Source: Sinotaia quadrata
Taxonomy: Eukaryota; Mollusca; Gastropoda; Architaenioglossa; Viviparidae
DNA: 64,000 bases
Assembly (NCBI GenBank): GCA_028829895.1
Contig: CM054184.1
Coordinates: 27,415,701-27,479,700 of the forward strand
Direction of reading: 5' to 3'
Shown here: one piece after another, positions 21,301 to 33,900 of the stretch
Numbering within the stretch: position 1 is the first letter of the stretch
Layout: each line of letters opens with the position of its first letter
Position numbers and translations under genes: made by a program
Notes under the pieces: model-generated
What the model saw: the letters and a program-made list of their open reading frames with translations, nothing else
What the model was told of the DNA's origin: nothing
Database searches by the model: none

Positions 21301-24300
21301 TTTTATGGGAATAGTTCAAAAACCTATTATTGATCATTATTTTTCTAATGATGAAATATTTTCCCCATAAGTTCTGTCAGGCTGGAGATTCTGTTTGATC
21401 TGAGCTGCTTACATTTCTCAAGCCTGTGGCTGGAGACCGATTTCAGAAAATCTGATTGATTATTGATATTTTTCTTCAATATACTGCAAGAGCAGTCTGA
21501 AAATTTTATTTACATATTTCATAACAAATATTTGTGCTCCACTGGATTCCAGCGGTCTGTGGCTTACATTTTACTATTCTTATATGTATTAGTAATCTTA
21601 CAAAGCAAATGGGGTGTGCTTATATTGAATAAAACCAGTTTCTTTTTCCATATTGATTACAAAACGTGCATTGGGAAACAGTGTTGGGATATATTGAAAA
21701 AACTATTTTTTTAACTTCAGGTGGATGTGTAAACTATAATCAATGGAATTTTCACTGGACTTGTTTGTAAAAAAATGTGCACTGACCACTGCAATGGGAT
21801 ATATCGATAAGACTGTTTCTTTACTTCTGTTAATTGTGTAAACTATATTATTATTAATGGTACATTTGGACTATTCAACTAATTTTCATCCAGAAAAAAT
21901 TCTCAGGACTGAAAATTATGCAGGAAAAACTGCTTTTGCATCTAATTAACAACATCTCAGCGCTGTAGCCATTGAGTGACAGTACTTGGTGGTTGCGTAT
22001 TTAACATTCTGTTACTCTTGATGTAAAGCAGGGGTGCACAAACTTTTTATGCCAGAGGGCCAAATTTCCAATTGATAATGTGTGGAGGACCGCAAGTCAG
22101 ATTGCACATTGATGGCTCATTGAAAAACCAACACAAATAATGAAATGATGTGTTTTACATTTGTAATAATGGTAACATCCTAAAGACTTCTGGAGGGCTG
22201 TGGTTTGTGCACTTATGATGTAAAGTAATGAGGTGGCACTCTGGATATTTGGAAACACCCCAAATCACTTAGACTTATAAAAGTTACTAATGTTTAGAGA
22301 CATTGGGTCGTTTTTTAAAGAAATTATCTTTATAAGCATTTTCAACAGTTAGTTAATAGATTCCACTAATTATTCAAGATCAAGGAAAGGGAACTATTTA
22401 GTATATATTTAATTCTTCGTATTTTAAAAATAATAAATTAAAAACTCTTTAGTATGCTATAAAAAAACTCTATATTTTCAAAATCCATTTATAGTTACAG
22501 CTGCTTTTAATTTTTTAGTAAGCTAACCCATCCAATTATTGCTGAGCGGCAAAATAACTTACCAGGATCAAGCATTACGTAACTATGGAACCTGCCAGAC
22601 AAGAGGTTAAAGTAAAAGCAATAAGTCATTTAAAAGAAAACGACTGCCTTGGTCAGAATTTATCAGCTCTTCTGAGACAATGGATTGAGAATGAAGATCT
22701 TCATTACCAATAAAAACAAATTTAAAACGTTAACAAATGAATAAAGATTACATACTGAAGAAATAAACTATATTTATGTGAAGTACAGGTAAAGCTGGAA
22801 ATTACTGAATGCAATTTTAAAAAATGGCACAAGCAGTTCAAGTTAATTAGGCCTAATGTTGATTACCGTTATTGCAAAACGTTGCTATGAAATTCAAAAA
22901 TTAATATAGCACAAATCAGTCAAAATCATCTAAACGCTTATCTTACTGTTCAATACAAATTACTTCAATATCCTTCCTGATTTTTTACTTGGGGGGGGGG
23001 GGGTTGGAGGGGAAAGAGAAGGAAAGAAATGGGTTATTGCTTTTATTTTTACTGGCAAGCTCCGTTACTTTTAAATGCCAAAATGAGACACGTAAATGGA
23101 ATACTAAAAAATAAAAATTACTTCTTCTTTTTGAGCTTTCACATCTTCCACTGTTTTGCCCTTAATCTCCGGAATGGTCTCAGTGCTTTCGACTTCAACT
23201 TCTTCTCTGAAAAATTTGTGAAAAAAGTCAATGAAAAAAATGCAAACGAGAAAGATATGCTACACTTACGGTTTCGTATGTATGTAAAGGAAACGTATGT
23301 CGCATAAAAATAATACTAATAGGGCCTACATATAGAGTCTATAGGATAATTATATCACAACCTTTACATCATTAAAAATCAACTAAGTTAATTTCCGTGA
23401 AAAATTCAACGACGGAAATGAATTATCCTCCATCTATTTTAGGCCATATGTCTAGTAGGCCTATTCTTCAAGCGGCAATTATCAGTGTATTGTGATTTAC
23501 ACAAGCTTGTGACACTTTTTGTGTGTGGAGTATATTGACTTGGGTATTACAAGTAATGCTTCCTCAGTCAAGGATGAGGGAGAAAGGAATACGTCATGAA
23601 GTTATGAACTAGATCGTTTTGAAAAAAGAAAAAAGGATCAGTAGCAACTAGCAAATATACTGCGCATCCGGAGTCAACGATCCAAATGAAAAAAATGTGG
23701 GCTAAAAAATACACAAAAATTTAATGCACACTTCTACGGCCAATGTCACCCGCTCATTCATGTACAATGCCTATCCAAGACCATGAAATAGAAATTGCAT
23801 AATTAGACACGCGACGTACTTTTAATTAATTCCTGTATCTGCATCTTAATTTTAATTAAACGATTATTTTTAAAGCTACGGCATAATCAACCGCTTATCA
23901 AATACACCAACATACATTAGAATACACTGGGTTTTTACGAGGAAAATGCGATAGAATAGGTACTTTTCAAGCGAGAAGTCAAAATAAAATAATGCATGAT
24001 GAAGACTAATGGATCGGATTTAAAAAAACTTCCACCATTGAATCATAATAAAAACACACATATAAAAGCCTTCGTAGGATAGCTTTCAAGCGACTAACCA
24101 AAACAGAACTTTAAAAAAAAAAACTACGTTCAACGTTTCCACAAAGATTAATCTAGAACCCGCCAATCGATGCAGCGGAAAAGCCCAGCCGGGTTTCTTC
24201 GACGTCACAAAATACACTAATTAAGTCAAACATTGATGAGGAAGTGTCCGTTGTCTTTTTATAAATAATAAAATCATATTGCCCAACTAAATTACTAACA

Positions 24301-24533
24301 TACTGCATAGATCTATTACTTATTAAAACACTGCGCATTAACAGCATCAATGGACTATCAAATCAGATTTTCTTTGTGTAAGGGATCCCTGGTTAGGATA
24401 ACTGAACGATAAACTGAAGCTGATTATCTCATATATAACGAGAAAAAATACAGATTATATTAATAAAGATGTTTTATTTTGATTATTTTATATGGCAATT
24501 TAAATTAATTTATACTTACTTTGTTCCTGGCAT
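18389..24533 (-). CDS. Prothymosin-alpha-like acidic nuclear protein
   Basis: Four coding exons on the minus strand, all with GT..AG borders and matching phases: 24533-24520 (MPGTK), 23206-23122, 19281-19119 and 18555-18389; 142 residues. The product is almost entirely Glu, Asp, Lys, Ser and Thr, with no hydrophobic core, so it should be disordered. A bipartite nuclear import signal is visible: 'KRGADEENGEDESPTKKVKT' at 97-116, closely matching the KR...TKKQKT tail signal of prothymosin alpha. In that family the protein is a histone H1 and histone chaperone-type nuclear factor linked to proliferation. It differs from vertebrate prothymosin in having a 26-residue acidic extension after the signal and no long uninterrupted Glu/Asp run. 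The start has a good context (CACCATGCC). It is head-to-head with COMMD9 and tail-to-tail with the JmjC gene. The name is inferred from composition and signal; parathymosin or another acidic nuclear protein remain possible. Confidence 0.85.
19389..20850. mobile_element. TTAA-flanked foldback element with long inverted arms
   Basis: A 1454-bp element is bounded by TTAA at 19389-19392 and 20847-20850, the target site of the piggyBac superfamily. The ends read CCCTTTACTGGGC (left) and, reversed, CTCTTTAAGGGGC (right). Nearly the whole length is an imperfect inverted repeat: left arm about 19393-19960, right arm about 20290-20846, loop about 330 bp. Shared arm words include 'ccggtgtctayaggawgt', 'tctggagacgcacatggttg' and 'tgactgtaactaatgata'. 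Each arm contains ATG-'gatttcttagaa' (or catttcttagaa) followed by a GAGGTAAGAG donor-like site, so the arms may derive from the 5' end of a transposase gene. The left arm carries an extra 'gtccgtat' duplication. It sits in intron 2 of the prothymosin-like gene. Confidence 0.9.
22029..22217. mobile_element. Complete hAT-family MITE, 189 bp
   Basis: A perfect 8-bp target duplication, atgtaaag, flanks the element at 22021-22028 and 22218-22225. The left end reads CAGGGGTGCACAAAC; the right end, reversed, reads CATAAGTGCACAAAC. Subterminal 'agagggcc' and 'ggagggct' also pair. No coding capacity. It lies in the same intron as the foldback element. Confidence 0.93.
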
Positions 24534-24987
24534 GGTGAGTTATATAGTAATCTAAAAATTTATACTGCTTGGAAAGCACACGCTGCTTCCTCCTAAGGAA
24601 CAAAGAACGAGACTGTGCAGACGACTGCCTTGTAGATTCCCGCCCAAATTCGGCTCATTATGCATCACGTGGCTAAAAGTACAGTTAGTGATTAGTGCTT
24701 TCATTGTAACATTTGCATAAATGAATGCAGCGCATGCGTATTATACTGTGACGTCACAGAACTGTTTGGCGCTAAAGGTGCTCGGAAAAATCCGCTAAAC
24801 ATACATTAGCTTTCGGTTACTTCCGAGTGTAGTACGAAATTCTCCGAGTCTGTCTTTAATAAAATAAATGTGAAATCGAATACCCAGAGTTCTATGCGCC
24901 GGACGTTTTGTCTACGCCTTCTAAACCGTATCGTATTGTAGCAGACGACAATAATACCGTACTTTAACAAATCTTTTTAAATTTAGA
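24534..24987. promoter_or_regulatory. Bidirectional promoter between prothymosin-like gene and COMMD9
   Basis: The two start codons lie 454 bp apart, pointing away from each other. The gap has more CpG than its surroundings and holds several known promoter words: CACGTG E-box at 24666-24671, an NRF1-like CGCATGCGTA at 24731-24740, a full CRE TGACGTCA at 24749-24756 and an E2F-like TTTGGCGC at 24765-24772. No TATA box is obvious. Which words act on which gene is unknown. Confidence 0.7.
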
Positions 24988-27900
24988 ATGACATGTGATT
25001 ATGGAAACTTAGAATGTCTTCTCAAGGTACTATGCTTTTTAATCAGACTTTCATATCAAAATATTACCAATACCCTCTTTTCTGTTCTCGACATAATGAA
25101 ATTTATATCGTAAAACGAAACTTATTTATTCAAAATATATTCAAAATCAAGAAATATTTACTTTTAAAAAAAAATTCATTTATATCCTACTAGTCTAGAA
25201 ACCTTAATTCAGACAAATAATATTTTTATTGTTGAGAAATTGAGATTGTGTCACTTACTCACCTAATATCTGATTGTCGTTGTTATATACTGTTATGAAG
25301 TGTCTATATCTCATATAGTACAACTTAGGGTCACATTTACTGATTTAGGTAAAAGAGTTTCACTTTCAAGCTCAGTGTTCAACTTTACCTCCATTCAAAA
25401 ATGTATTATTCATGAACCAAGCCTATCTTAGCTAATTGAGCATATTTGGTATGCTCTATATTTATCAAGCTTAGGAGATAAGATTTTGATGAATGAATAC
25501 TGTGATATTAAATGACAACAACCGAGTTGCATACTGTTCATGTTAACAAGACAAAGAACAATAAATACTTGTGAAGTCACAGAATAGATTTTCCCCACTA
25601 ATAATTAATATAATTAGGTCAGAAGTTTGAAGAATTATTACAACAATTTCAGAAAGAATATTATGTTCTAGTGCATTACTAAAATATTACAAATCTCATA
25701 CAAGATGAATTGATGCAGGTAAATAATATGCTTGAAAATAAGAGAGTTCTAAAAAATTCTAGTTAAAAAAGCAATATATGATGTTTTTTTTAAAAAATTA
25801 GACACATCCTAAATTCAGAAAGGAAAATAAAAAGGTGGTTTTAATGTAATTTCTAAAGAACCTTATTGCATAATTAAACTGAAAAAAATATGATTTAAAA
25901 TTAGTTATGAATCATATTTGCTTGTATTTATGTACCAATATATTTATTTCAGGGATTGTATTTAATGAGGAAATTAAATATTTATCATTAAAGATGTATA
26001 GATGCTATTTCTCTTGTCCCAAACTTGAAGTTACTGCTCTAAGTCTAATACTGTAATAGAAAAGATTTGAGGGATGTTATATAATGTGACTTTGATTTGC
26101 TTTGAATTTTGACTTTATCATTTAATATGTGCTTATTTTTGCTCCAGACTTTAAGTTATATTTTTAATAGGAAATTCTTTAATAAAGATAATTTTGTTAT
26201 TTTTCATTCAAATACCATAATAGTATTTTATTTTATTAATGCTTTGTATCATCATACTTCTCATTGTTGTCCTAATTGTGAGCTCAGCAGTCTAGTGCTC
26301 GAAAAGGGTATTCATTTGTCCTTTAACTCCATTATGAGTGTATGTGCTATATTTCACAACCACTTAATTCCCCAAATACACACACACACACAGGGGAGAG
26401 GACATTTTTTCTAAGAGTCAGTTTTAGAACTTAGGTACCATAAATATACATAAGTAGTTTATTGAAAATTTTAATGCTAAAATAAACTTTATAAAGATCA
26501 TGATAACTTGCTACCTTATGTACACAATACATACACATGCAAGTGTACATGTCCTAACTTGAGCTAAACTTTAATTTGACCTATATATATATTCTCTGCA
26601 GGCTTCAACAAAATCCCAGGTTTCAAAGATATGCCAAGATGTTTTTTCAAAATGTCACTCATCAGGGCATATTCCTGATGCTCTAATAAAGCAATGCAGT
26701 CAGTCTCTCACTGTGTCACAAGAAGATGCACAAAAGGTGAGTAATGAATGTTTACAAGTGATTAGATTAATGATGATTCTTCAAGTTATAAATTCTTCAG
26801 ATTGCTGTTTAAGTAAATCTTTGGTATTTACATGTAATAGAAAAAGGACAAAGAAGTCTTTAAGGACTTGATATGTTTGATAGATTTTAAAACCATGTAT
26901 AGATTTATTTACACACACATACACACTTTCACACAAAACAATTTGTTATACTTTAAAATCTGTACATTGTAATGCATTTTAGATATTTTGCCAATTTATT
27001 TTTTATTATTAAACTTCAGTATACATGTATAATAATAAATATCAGCATATAGAATGCTGCTATTTTTTTTTTAAAAAGGCTTTGAATCAACAAATTACTT
27101 GTGACTCCTTATTTGTATCTGATATTCATTCAGGTTAATGTTTACCAACTTAAGCAACCAGGATGGTTACATGGTCTGAGATATTAAAATGCTTTATGTT
27201 CATCCTATGCATATGATACAAGTTACAACTATGGGTGTGCATGCTTACATGAGAAACTTCACTTAATGTTCAGAAAGGAAGATGAATGTGGAAAATAGTA
27301 TAAGCCTTCTAATAAAGATAGTTTGGGGAATTTTATACATGTTCATACAGCACATAAATTCTTATTTTTTTCATAAATATCTGACCATACTTTGATTTTT
27401 TTTTTTATTATTCCCAGCTCATCAAGAGTTTATGGTTTCTTTTGAAGGAGGCAGTGTTTCAGGGCTCTGTAGATCCTCATCTAGTGGTAACACTGTTTCC
27501 AGGTTTGTATAAAGATAGCATTTGCACCACTGCCTTCAGGTTGTATAAAGATAATATTTACACCACTGTTTCCATATTTTTACAGAGATATAATTTACAC
27601 CACTGTTTCCAGGTTTATTCAGATACAGAAACATTATGTTAAAAATATTTACATCTCTGTTTCCAGATTGTTATATTTACTAATATAGATAAATTTCACT
27701 CCATTGTTACCACTTTTATACAGAGATATATTTACACCACTGTTTTCAGTTTTTTACTGAGATAAAATACCATACTGCACTGTTGAATGAAGTGTGAATG
27801 TGATTTTTTTAAATGTACTAAATACTTGAGCATTTTTTCTTAGTAATAAGTGTTTTCGTAAATTTGACATCTTCATTGTTTGAGTTATCAGAAATCATAA

Positions 27901-30900
27901 GTTGTATTCTTGCTCACAAGAGGCATTAGGAGCATTGTATTTATACCTGATTTTACAAAGATAAACATTTAACCCAGTTTTATTTTGAATACAATTATTC
28001 CTGCTTGACTAGGGCCACACTAATTTATACTTAGTAGTTAATCAGTTCATCTGACTTTCTAGGGCAGTCTGTGGATTCTTAGAACACTAAATAATCACAT
28101 CAGAACCAGAGTTTTTCTTAAGATTATTTTTTAATGTTCTTGTACAATTTTATACTGTTGTGTTTAATATTTGGTGATGTTCCAAATAATTGCATAAGTA
28201 TGTGATATGTTTTCTTAATGCTGAATGTTTCTGAACTCTGTATATTGCCGGACTGATACAGTATTTCTCATCAGTATACTATAGCTATGAAAAATACAAC
28301 TAATTTTTTGTTTTAATTACAAGAATATAATAACATATTTTTTTACATGGAAAGAGATGGATTTGAAAATAAGGCAGTTCTGCTTGTGAAACAATTTTTT
28401 CTCTCTACATATCAATTGCAGCAGGAGTCAATTGTCTTTGAGATAAGCAAAATTTGGCACAAGATATTTGTATAGGTCTTATCCATATCAGCAAGGATGC
28501 AATCTAAACCCAATCTGACTCCATAAATTGCCAATATATATATAAATGGCCCACTATTTTGTGTGTGTGAAAAATATACAATTCACAGTTAAAATGTCAC
28601 ATAAAAAAATTAGAATTGAGGCATTAAAAGGGCTTTAATCATACAGTGAATTTTTCATGCCATGCTTGTTTCAGTTTAATTCAAGGAAAAATTAGTTGCT
28701 AACATTTGCTCCTTTGGAGATATCCATAAATTGCTATGTCTTATGGCATTATTTTAAGTGAAAAACACACATTCTTCTACTGAAATGTCATTATACATGT
28801 ATCATATTGATTTGATTAAAGTGAAAGTAATTTATATTAAAAGTTAAAATAATCGATATTAGAAGTCTGACAGCAGTGGTATACACTGTTAGTCCTGCAG
28901 ATAATTCTGTACATTTTAATATGTCTAGAAAAATGTCTAGAATTAAGAATGTGAATTTCAAAAGCTCCAGAATTTTATTTATTTCTATCTTTCAGTAGAA
29001 AATTAATATCATTAAGAATATTACTGCTGACTTGAAGTCAACAAAAACTGCAATACATAATGAAAATAACAAAATTAATGACAGTCATTGTTTCAGTGTT
29101 GAATGTATTTGATATGAGGCATATTTGACATTTACATTAAAGTGTAAGGGAAAACGTTTGGATAATGTTGAAAAAATATTCCTTACTTTTATATACATAT
29201 TGTTTTTGACATCAGTGTGTAAAGAGATTTTTTTGTTTATTACATTTGTAATTGCACTTTTGCAGTCAGTAAAAAGTAATTGGACGAACTCTAAATAAAG
29301 TAATCCAAATATACTGTTAAGTATGATTGTGTAAATTTATTTTTTTAATTCCACAAAGAGAAAAAGATAACTTGATTAAACACCTTATTGATTAAAGAGA
29401 AATAATATTATTGGAAAATCTCTTTGTAAGAAAACTCCAATATAATCACATATTTAATAATAAGTGTCAGAAAATGATTTCAGTACGAGCAATAAATTTA
29501 TGATTAATTTAGCAACCTTTTATGATTTATTTTTAAAGTATTTAATTTGAAAGCACAGAAAATATAAGCAAAAATGATTATATTTCTCTTTCTTTGTTTC
29601 TCTATATGCATATACAATCAGTGATATTTTAGTTTTTACATCTGTATAGTCACAAACAATCTCATATTTTAAAAAAGAGATGCAATAAGTGTTTTACTAC
29701 AAAATACCTTTCTTTGTTTCTTTAAGTTGTAGTCATGTTATCTGATCTCTAAGTTAATTCATGTTTATATTCTCTAATATCCAAATTGTACTTGTTTTCT
29801 AATCTCCAGCTTGTATTCACATTTTCTAATAATTTTTATGATTTATTTTTTAAAAGAGCATTTTCATAAGAGTCTTCGAGATTTGCTGGGAAAGATAATT
29901 ATTGACAACATGGCTGATTGGAAAGTTCATGCAATGCAGCAACAAGGTAAACAAGAGGAAATATTTGAATGTTGTATCTATAGAATTACCTTTATATTCC
30001 CAAGATTCAGCCACCAGTGTAATGGCTTCTCGGAGAGTTTTAATGGGTATATTTAGTAACCACCAGAGCCCATATGTTTTTAAGTACTGAATAAGTTTTA
30101 TTTTCTTTAAGTCATTGCTTATTCACTTAATTTAAGTTTAATGCAACATTTCCTAATTAAATTGATTCATTTTTAAAATTTGTTTTATTTAGACTAACTA
30201 ACTAATCAGTTATCCTCCACAAACATAAGCTTAGCATGCAATTTTAAAATGAATAAATAAAAAATAAACTTTTAAAATTACTCTTGTAGCATCAGATTAT
30301 ATTTAAATATTTGCTGATAGATACTTAATTCTTGTTGTGTTTGTTTTTTACTCAAACCATTGGCTTAATAACTGCTGTATGTTTAATAGTATTTTAAGAC
30401 ATCATTATATCCCTTGGTATTTTATTACTCAGTAAGTGAAATTGTTAATACATGTGGAAAAGGTTTTGCATCTTGTTGATTTGTAATTATTAATTATAAG
30501 ACATTTTATTCAAAATAATAATTCTCCTTTTTCAAACAACCACAATCACCCAACGGGTCTTGTCTTTGCGGTCATGGAGCAACTAAGTCAAACCCTGGCA
30601 GTCTGTTGAATATGTATTCCTCCCTCCCAGGTAGTTACTTGTCTAGAACAACGGCCCTCAACTGAATTATCCCATCAGTCTTCCTGTCCTTGTTCTAGCC
30701 CTCCACATAAATGCTCCCTATTTCGGGAATAGGACTTATCTCAAAAAATGTGCTTAGACCATCTTTCTATCGTTTTTACGTCATTGGCAGCCACCACCTA
30801 TCACCCATTCACATTTACCCCTCTTTCAAGAACAAGAGTAGATAAATAAAATATAACAAATTTATTAAAGAAAGAATAATAAATTAAAATTTACAATTAA

Positions 30901-33900
30901 AATGATGTTTTGAAAATCACCCTCAAGGCAAGGCTTAGAGATCGCAGATCTCTCAAGTTTATTAATTAAGAAAAAGGATATTTATCATCAGTTAGTCCCT
31001 AGAACAATTACTAGGACTACACACGTAAAAGGAATAATATTAATGCTTTTCCTAGAACAATTACTAGGCAAGAAATAACATCAATACTCTCTAGTTAATA
31101 CAAAATCTATATAGAAAAGAATCAGTTAGAATAGGAAATTTACATTAATCACAGAACAATTTACAGAATATACAACAAGCATAATTACGAGTTCACCTGA
31201 TATTGTATCCGTGGTCCTCTGTCCCTGTGGCTTGTACTGGTCGGCGGTCAGACAATGCCGGTCGTCTGTATTAAGTCTGGAAGTAGTGTCTTATTTCTGC
31301 ACTCAGCTAGAATGTTCACGCAGATTCAGTTCCTTTAGAATCTGGTTAACTCATGTACTGTTACTTAACACGTTCACATTTATTGTTAATAGAAACACAG
31401 TTATTAAATGTTCCTTAACACACTTCTTACACTTATGTGGATAGATCAACGTAACTCTCAATAATTTTGTCACTTTCTTACTGTTGATATGTCCATTCGT
31501 CAGCCTCCCACTTTACAGAAAACCTTGTCACCATGAATTTCGTTTACCAGTGCCAATCTCCTAGATAGCACTATCCGGTTCAGGAATACTTCCAGTCGCA
31601 AATCTCTAATTTGCTTCATGCGTAACACAACATGGCATTCTGTCTCTCTACACTCAAGCGGCTCTGGCTTGTGATGAAATTTATGCTCAGCTATCCTTCT
31701 GTTGTCCCCTCGACGAACTAGGATTTCGTGCTGTAGCCTGGCAGTACCAAGTGACAATAGACTTCAGACCAAGGTAAATGGCCGAGATCTCTAAGTCAAA
31801 ATTAAGTTGAGCAACATGGAAGATGGAGTTTTCAGATAACTTCACCTCTCCTGACTGGCGATGGAATTTCAGATCTTCGTTGACACTCTTGACTGGCAGT
31901 GGAATTTCAGATCTTCGTTGAAACCCCTGACTTCCGAGACTGATAAAATATAAAAGGGTTGCGTACATCAACCTCGTGTTACTCTAAGTTATGCAGTATT
32001 GGCTCTTGAATGGAATTCACAGGAATCAACTTAACAGCAACACATTACTGATAAGTTTGATGGATAATGCTGGATGCACACACCAAAGTGATCAGGTAGA
32101 GTATAGTAGCCTAAAGTGAAAAAAAGGTGCGCTTTTCTCTGCAAAAGTCAAATTAAGGCAGTGCTAAATTTCAGGCATATTTCTTTATAACTCCTTTCTC
32201 TCTTACAAACATTCTCAACTTACAAATCCTGCAATGATTTCATTAACCCGATACAAACACAGCATAAGAAATAAGCATCAATCAAAATTCACAAGTATAA
32301 TGTACAACCTAATCAAATTAGTGAACATAGAAATAATGGTTCAATTATATAAAGCATTCTCCAGTTCAATTCAAAGATCAATAGCAAACATGTATGAAAT
32401 ATTTCAAAGTCCATTCTTTTTTATCAGTCAATTAATTCCATTCAAGAGCCAATACTGCAAAAATGGTGGCTTGAGTTTGGTCTCTAGAATTCACAAAGAT
32501 TATTTCCTCATGGTATGCTGAATAGCATACATAAAAATTTGGAAACATTCCTCCTGATATGCTGATACTGATAGTGCAAGGGATATTCAGACAAATCTCA
32601 TGGTGTGCTTGGAGAGCACATCGAAGATTCTGGAACTGTTGTCTAATGTACCTAGAAGGGGTCATCTAAATAAGAAAGACAGTGACTTGTTGCAAACTGT
32701 GTGATTGTGAACATGTGCTAGTAACAGTGGCCATCTTTGAAAAGATTATGTACATTGGCTATAATTATTTCTCTAAAACTTCACTCTCATGTCTGTGATA
32801 AATGATGCCTATAAATTTTATTATATATATATATATATGATCAATTGACTGCTGATGACTATTCTAGGATAAATTGATCGATTGTCTAGCATTAATCGAA
32901 CATTGTGAAGCGATGTAAATGTCAATGCTCTTTTGATTGTATTTGTTATATATGTATTTGATGGTTGATTTAATAAATTTATTGTTAAATTTATTGACCT
33001 TCTTACGCATATTGATAACCATATGTTGGAGAAATAGCGGATGGATGGATGGGGGCTCATTAAATATAGATTAAAGACAGATTTATCTTCTCCTTTTGGT
33101 AAAATGTGTTTTCCACCTATGGAAATGTTCTGTGACAGTGAATGTTTGTCTTTAATGTTGTGGAAGAGAGAAAATGTTTACAGCACCCTCATATCTGCCA
33201 AGTGAGAGAGACAAGTGGTGTCTTCTGGAGAATTGTTAACAACGTAAATTAAGATTCTCATCACTTGTAATTAGTTACAGATAATAAGAATAATAATCAT
33301 ATCCATAACTAGGATGACATTATGTCACAGGTATCAGTTCAGTCATCATACTAAATTGAATGTTGGTTCTCTTTTTAAAATTACAGAAATCAAAATACAT
33401 TTTTCTGGTTGATAAAATATATTGGCTCCCAGGTTCCTCATGTATGAAGCAGTGTCTGGGCCCCACAAAAAAACTGTTCTCTGATTTATTTTTTTAAAGT
33501 TTTTTTTCACTTTTTCTCAATAAAGTTGAATCTCTAGTGGTTTGTTATTGCAATAATAGGTAGTCAGAATTAAACTTTAATGTGTTTAATTAATTCATTG
33601 TTCTATTTCCTATGTTTGCAGTTTTCAGTATTTAAGTTAAAGATATAAATAAATCCTAAAGGCTGCCTATAGTCTCCCATTTTACATATTTATTAAAAGG
33701 CACAGAGATCAGTGAGCTTTGTATATGTTCACTGTTTTATGTGTATTTGTGTGTTAGTGGAGAGGTGGAGAAATGGAAAGGTTGGCTCATCTACATTTTG
33801 CCATAGTGTATATTAATGATGATAAAACACATAATGAAGACATGAGAGGACAGCATTTCTTAGTTAATTCAGAACTGTTTTTAACCATTTCATGGATAAA

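Noticed and set aside
31500..31971. Two overlapping minus-strand open frames in the GC-richer block
   Set aside because: Open because of local composition; no motif, and part is a direct duplication of a noncoding-looking unit.
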